From contig CM022673.1 in the NCBI GenBank assembly GCA_012295275.1, positions 15,226,310 to 15,246,309 of the forward strand: 20,000 nt of DNA, written 5' to 3'. A program made the position numbers and the translations under genes. Shown here in pieces: positions 17,746 through 20,000 of this stretch (position 1 is the first letter of the stretch; each line of letters opens with the position of its first letter). The notes below the pieces were generated by a model that was not told the origin of the DNA, did no database searches, and saw only the letters and a program-made list of their open reading frames with translations. The DNA is from Chrysomallon squamiferum. Lineage: Eukaryota > Mollusca > Gastropoda > Neomphalida > Peltospiridae.

Positions 17746-18990
17746 TTCTAGCTCATTAGATGACAAAAGATCAAGATAAAGACTGAGACAAAGCTTATTT
17801 ACTGCGAATGCACATGTCCGTCTTGAAATAAGTGTATTATCACCAAGACCCATCCGTCGAATGTTCGCATTGTAAATTTAAACAGACCGCTGCTTAAATC
17901 TGCTAAGATTGACAGCGTAAATAAATGGTATGTAGTTACGGTGTTCTACTTGCCACAAGACAATTACTATAGCTAATGGCAAATGTCGCAAGCAGACGTT
18001 CTGCCATCGACTGGTCTGGTCATCAGTAAATCAAGTAAACTATCCAAACCAAATATTGCTGACAGATTCTGGGGTCTGAACACATTTTTTCAAGCAAAGA
18101 TTCAGACACAGCTTCTAAAAATAGCTTGTACAGGACCTAGGAAAGCGTATCACTTGATTTTTTCATTTCCTGAAACTCATTTGATTATACTATTATCCTG
18201 AATTTTTTCAAACTTACCTTCTAAGATCATTGGATACTTTAGACATTACGAAACAATTTTTCTTCTTGACGATCATTTACACATTCATATTTAGACAAAT
18301 TTGATGATATGGTGATAGTATTATAGATACAAAACGTAACCGTTATTTTTTTATATTTGTTTGCTAAACATTCAATATGCTATGAAGGTTAGAGAACATA
18401 ACTTACAGAAATGAAATTATTTTACCTGTAAACATTTTATGAAAATTTTGGATGGTATCTTTATTACATCTTGTAGTGTAACTGGCTAAGCCAGAAAATC
18501 CTAGTAATTAAGAAAAAATCATTTCCATATCCTTTACTTCACTGGGTGAAGATATTTTGAATAGATGTACGTTAAACTGTTTACTACTTGGCACATTTCC
18601 TAGACAATTAGGCATGCCCGAGTCCTATGCTGGTAAAGATATGGACATTTCTACATACATTTTCCTTTTATATCGCCTACGGTTAAAAGATATTGACCTT
18701 TGGTGGCTTGAAAGACGTACATGTCTTAAAGTTAGAAATAATTGTTCTTCGTGAATATTCATATTATGTAAATATGCTAATTCCGAGTACAAATTGATCT
18801 TAATTCTAGCTATTCATTGTAACATAATTTAAATTCAATAGTTTGCATCTCTGCACTTTACAGCCAGCGATCTGTTTGACTGGTGATCTTGAACGTCATA
18901 CATCAATAGAAATGTGTATAATTTGTATCACGATTTAGATCTCTCGAGTGTTCTTATATTTACCATTAAACTAATTAGGCAAGAGTAAGA
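17746..18990. other. Intergenic sequence with short unsupported ORFs
   Basis: The least repetitive part of the right half. ORFs at 17983-18201 and 18557-18754 look like ordinary protein in composition but show no motif, no splice context and no start context that I would trust. They may be relics of older repeats. Confidence 0.5.
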
Positions 18991-19480
18991 TTTATCACTG
19001 GTTGTCAAGCTTATATATGTATTTTTTTAATATCAACTGTTTCAAAACTCATGACAGCAATGGTCATATCTAAGGTCTTGTGATGAATAAATATGATGTG
19101 AAATTCTATCTGAAGATAACCAAATGGTACTTTAAGGTGTATACAGAATTTATCATAGGCTGTCAAACTTATGTATATTTCTTTTAAATATCACGCGTTT
19201 AAAAACTCATGTCAAAACTAAGATCTTGTAGATTCGATGATAAACAGTGATGTAAAATTATATCTGGAAATAACCCGATAGTACTTTAAGATGTATGTCG
19301 AATTTATCACTTGCTTTTAAGCTTTTTTCTTCTTTTCTTTTTTTCTTTTTCTTAAATATCTTTTGGTTCAAAACTCATGAGAGTAACGGTCATATCTAAG
19401 GTTTTGTGGATATGATGAATAAATACTGAATAAATATTGAATCAGTTATTTCCGGAGATAAACCAATAGTATGTTAAAGT
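18991..19480. repeat. Three degenerate tandem copies of a unit of about 156 bp
   Basis: Copies start at tttatcactggttgtcaagc (18991), tttatcataggctgtcaaac (19149) and tttatcacttgcttttaagc (19303). Each then has an aaatatca- or aatatcttt-like part, aaaactcatg, a tctaaggt or taagatctt part, a gatgat/gatgaataaa part, a ggaaataacc- or gaagataacc-like part and agtactttaa. The third copy carries an extra T-rich insertion (about 19322-19353). Confidence 0.85.
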
Positions 19481-20000
19481 GCTAGAGTTCAGTGATTAGA
19501 ATGTAAGAAGAAATCAACATTGGATCAATTCTCCCTGAGACAAGTTATACGCTTTCTTGTTTGTGAAAAGAAGCATGTAAAAGACACCTTGTTGCTAATC
19601 GATAAAAGTACTATTTCTCTCGAATGATAGACACCAAATAAGAATAAGATCAGAATGTATTGAGATACGATAAGTAAATATACATCATTTCAGCCATTTC
19701 TTAGCTCAAAAGGTGAAGCAAAGATCTTAAGATATGTGAAACCTGTGTAATTTACCGTCTTCTACGACGTGTCAAGGTAATATACGTCTTTAAAATGAAA
19801 ACCAAACCCGTGAAAATTTGCAATCTGAATCTGTGACAGATTTATTTCAGGTATCAGTTATATCTGCTCTCGGAACTCTTCCATCAAACATAATATCATT
19901 CCAGTTTGAGAAATGAATTGGTCAAAATCGATATTGATTTCTGATATCTGATATGTCATACGAACATTACCGTGGTATAGTTAATTATCTTTTCAGGGTT
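19481..20000. other. Right edge, AT-rich, possible splice acceptor at the end
   Basis: No ORF or repeat recognised. The last bases (ttaattatcttttcag, ending at 19996) resemble the acceptors of the gene on the left, so an exon may begin at about 19997; only four bases of it would be in the window. Confidence 0.3.

Noticed and set aside
17983-18754. Two plus-strand ORFs of 72 and 65 codons
   Set aside because: Short, no recognised motif or splice context; such lengths are expected by chance in the less repetitive DNA here.

Overview
This is an AT-rich animal genomic window with no bacterial-style gene organisation. It is dominated by microsatellites (AAT/ATT, AAC, GAA, TC/GA, TG, long A and T runs), and the only convincing protein-coding gene is split into short exons with GT..AG introns. 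The repeat style, especially compound AAC-AAT tracts and long TC tracts in introns, suggests an invertebrate, perhaps a mollusc such as a cephalopod. That assignment is inference; nothing in the sequence proves the species.

The left 11.8 kb holds the 3' part of one plus-strand gene. I can place 12 exons from about 110 to 11840, and the gene enters the window from the left. Exons 1 to 10 form five two-exon modules. Each module is about 75 to 83 residues with six cysteines in the pattern C-x5/6-C-x19-21-C-x8-C-x7/9-C-x21/22-C. In every module the inner intron (phase 2) splits the codon directly after Cys3, and the outer intron (phase 1) splits the third codon after Cys6. Each module is therefore a symmetrical 1-1 cassette of 225 to 249 bp, always a multiple of three. 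Exon 11 (99 bp, also 1-1) encodes a Lys/Glu run and a Pro/Thr linker. Exon 12 encodes a short hydrophobic C-terminal tail followed by a stop, suggestive of a GPI-anchor signal or a short membrane anchor. With several N-glycosylation sequons, the product looks like an extracellular, cell-surface, disulfide-rich repeat protein. I do not recognise the family with confidence.

The introns carry most of the left-hand repeats: an AAT/ATT palindrome (342-428), TC/GA tracts, an ACTC-rich tract ending at a splice acceptor, and a minisatellite of about 40 bp (9059-9690).

The right 8.2 kb (11841-20000) has no convincing complete gene. It contains T-rich and TC-rich tracts, a 300-bp MITE-like element with terminal inverted repeats (13625-13924), a repeat block at about 14395-15170 with a decayed minus-strand FLYWCH-like zinc-finger ORF, several compound microsatellites, and three degenerate tandem copies of a unit of about 156 bp (18991-19480). 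A splice-acceptor-like sequence at the last bases could start an exon to the right of the window.
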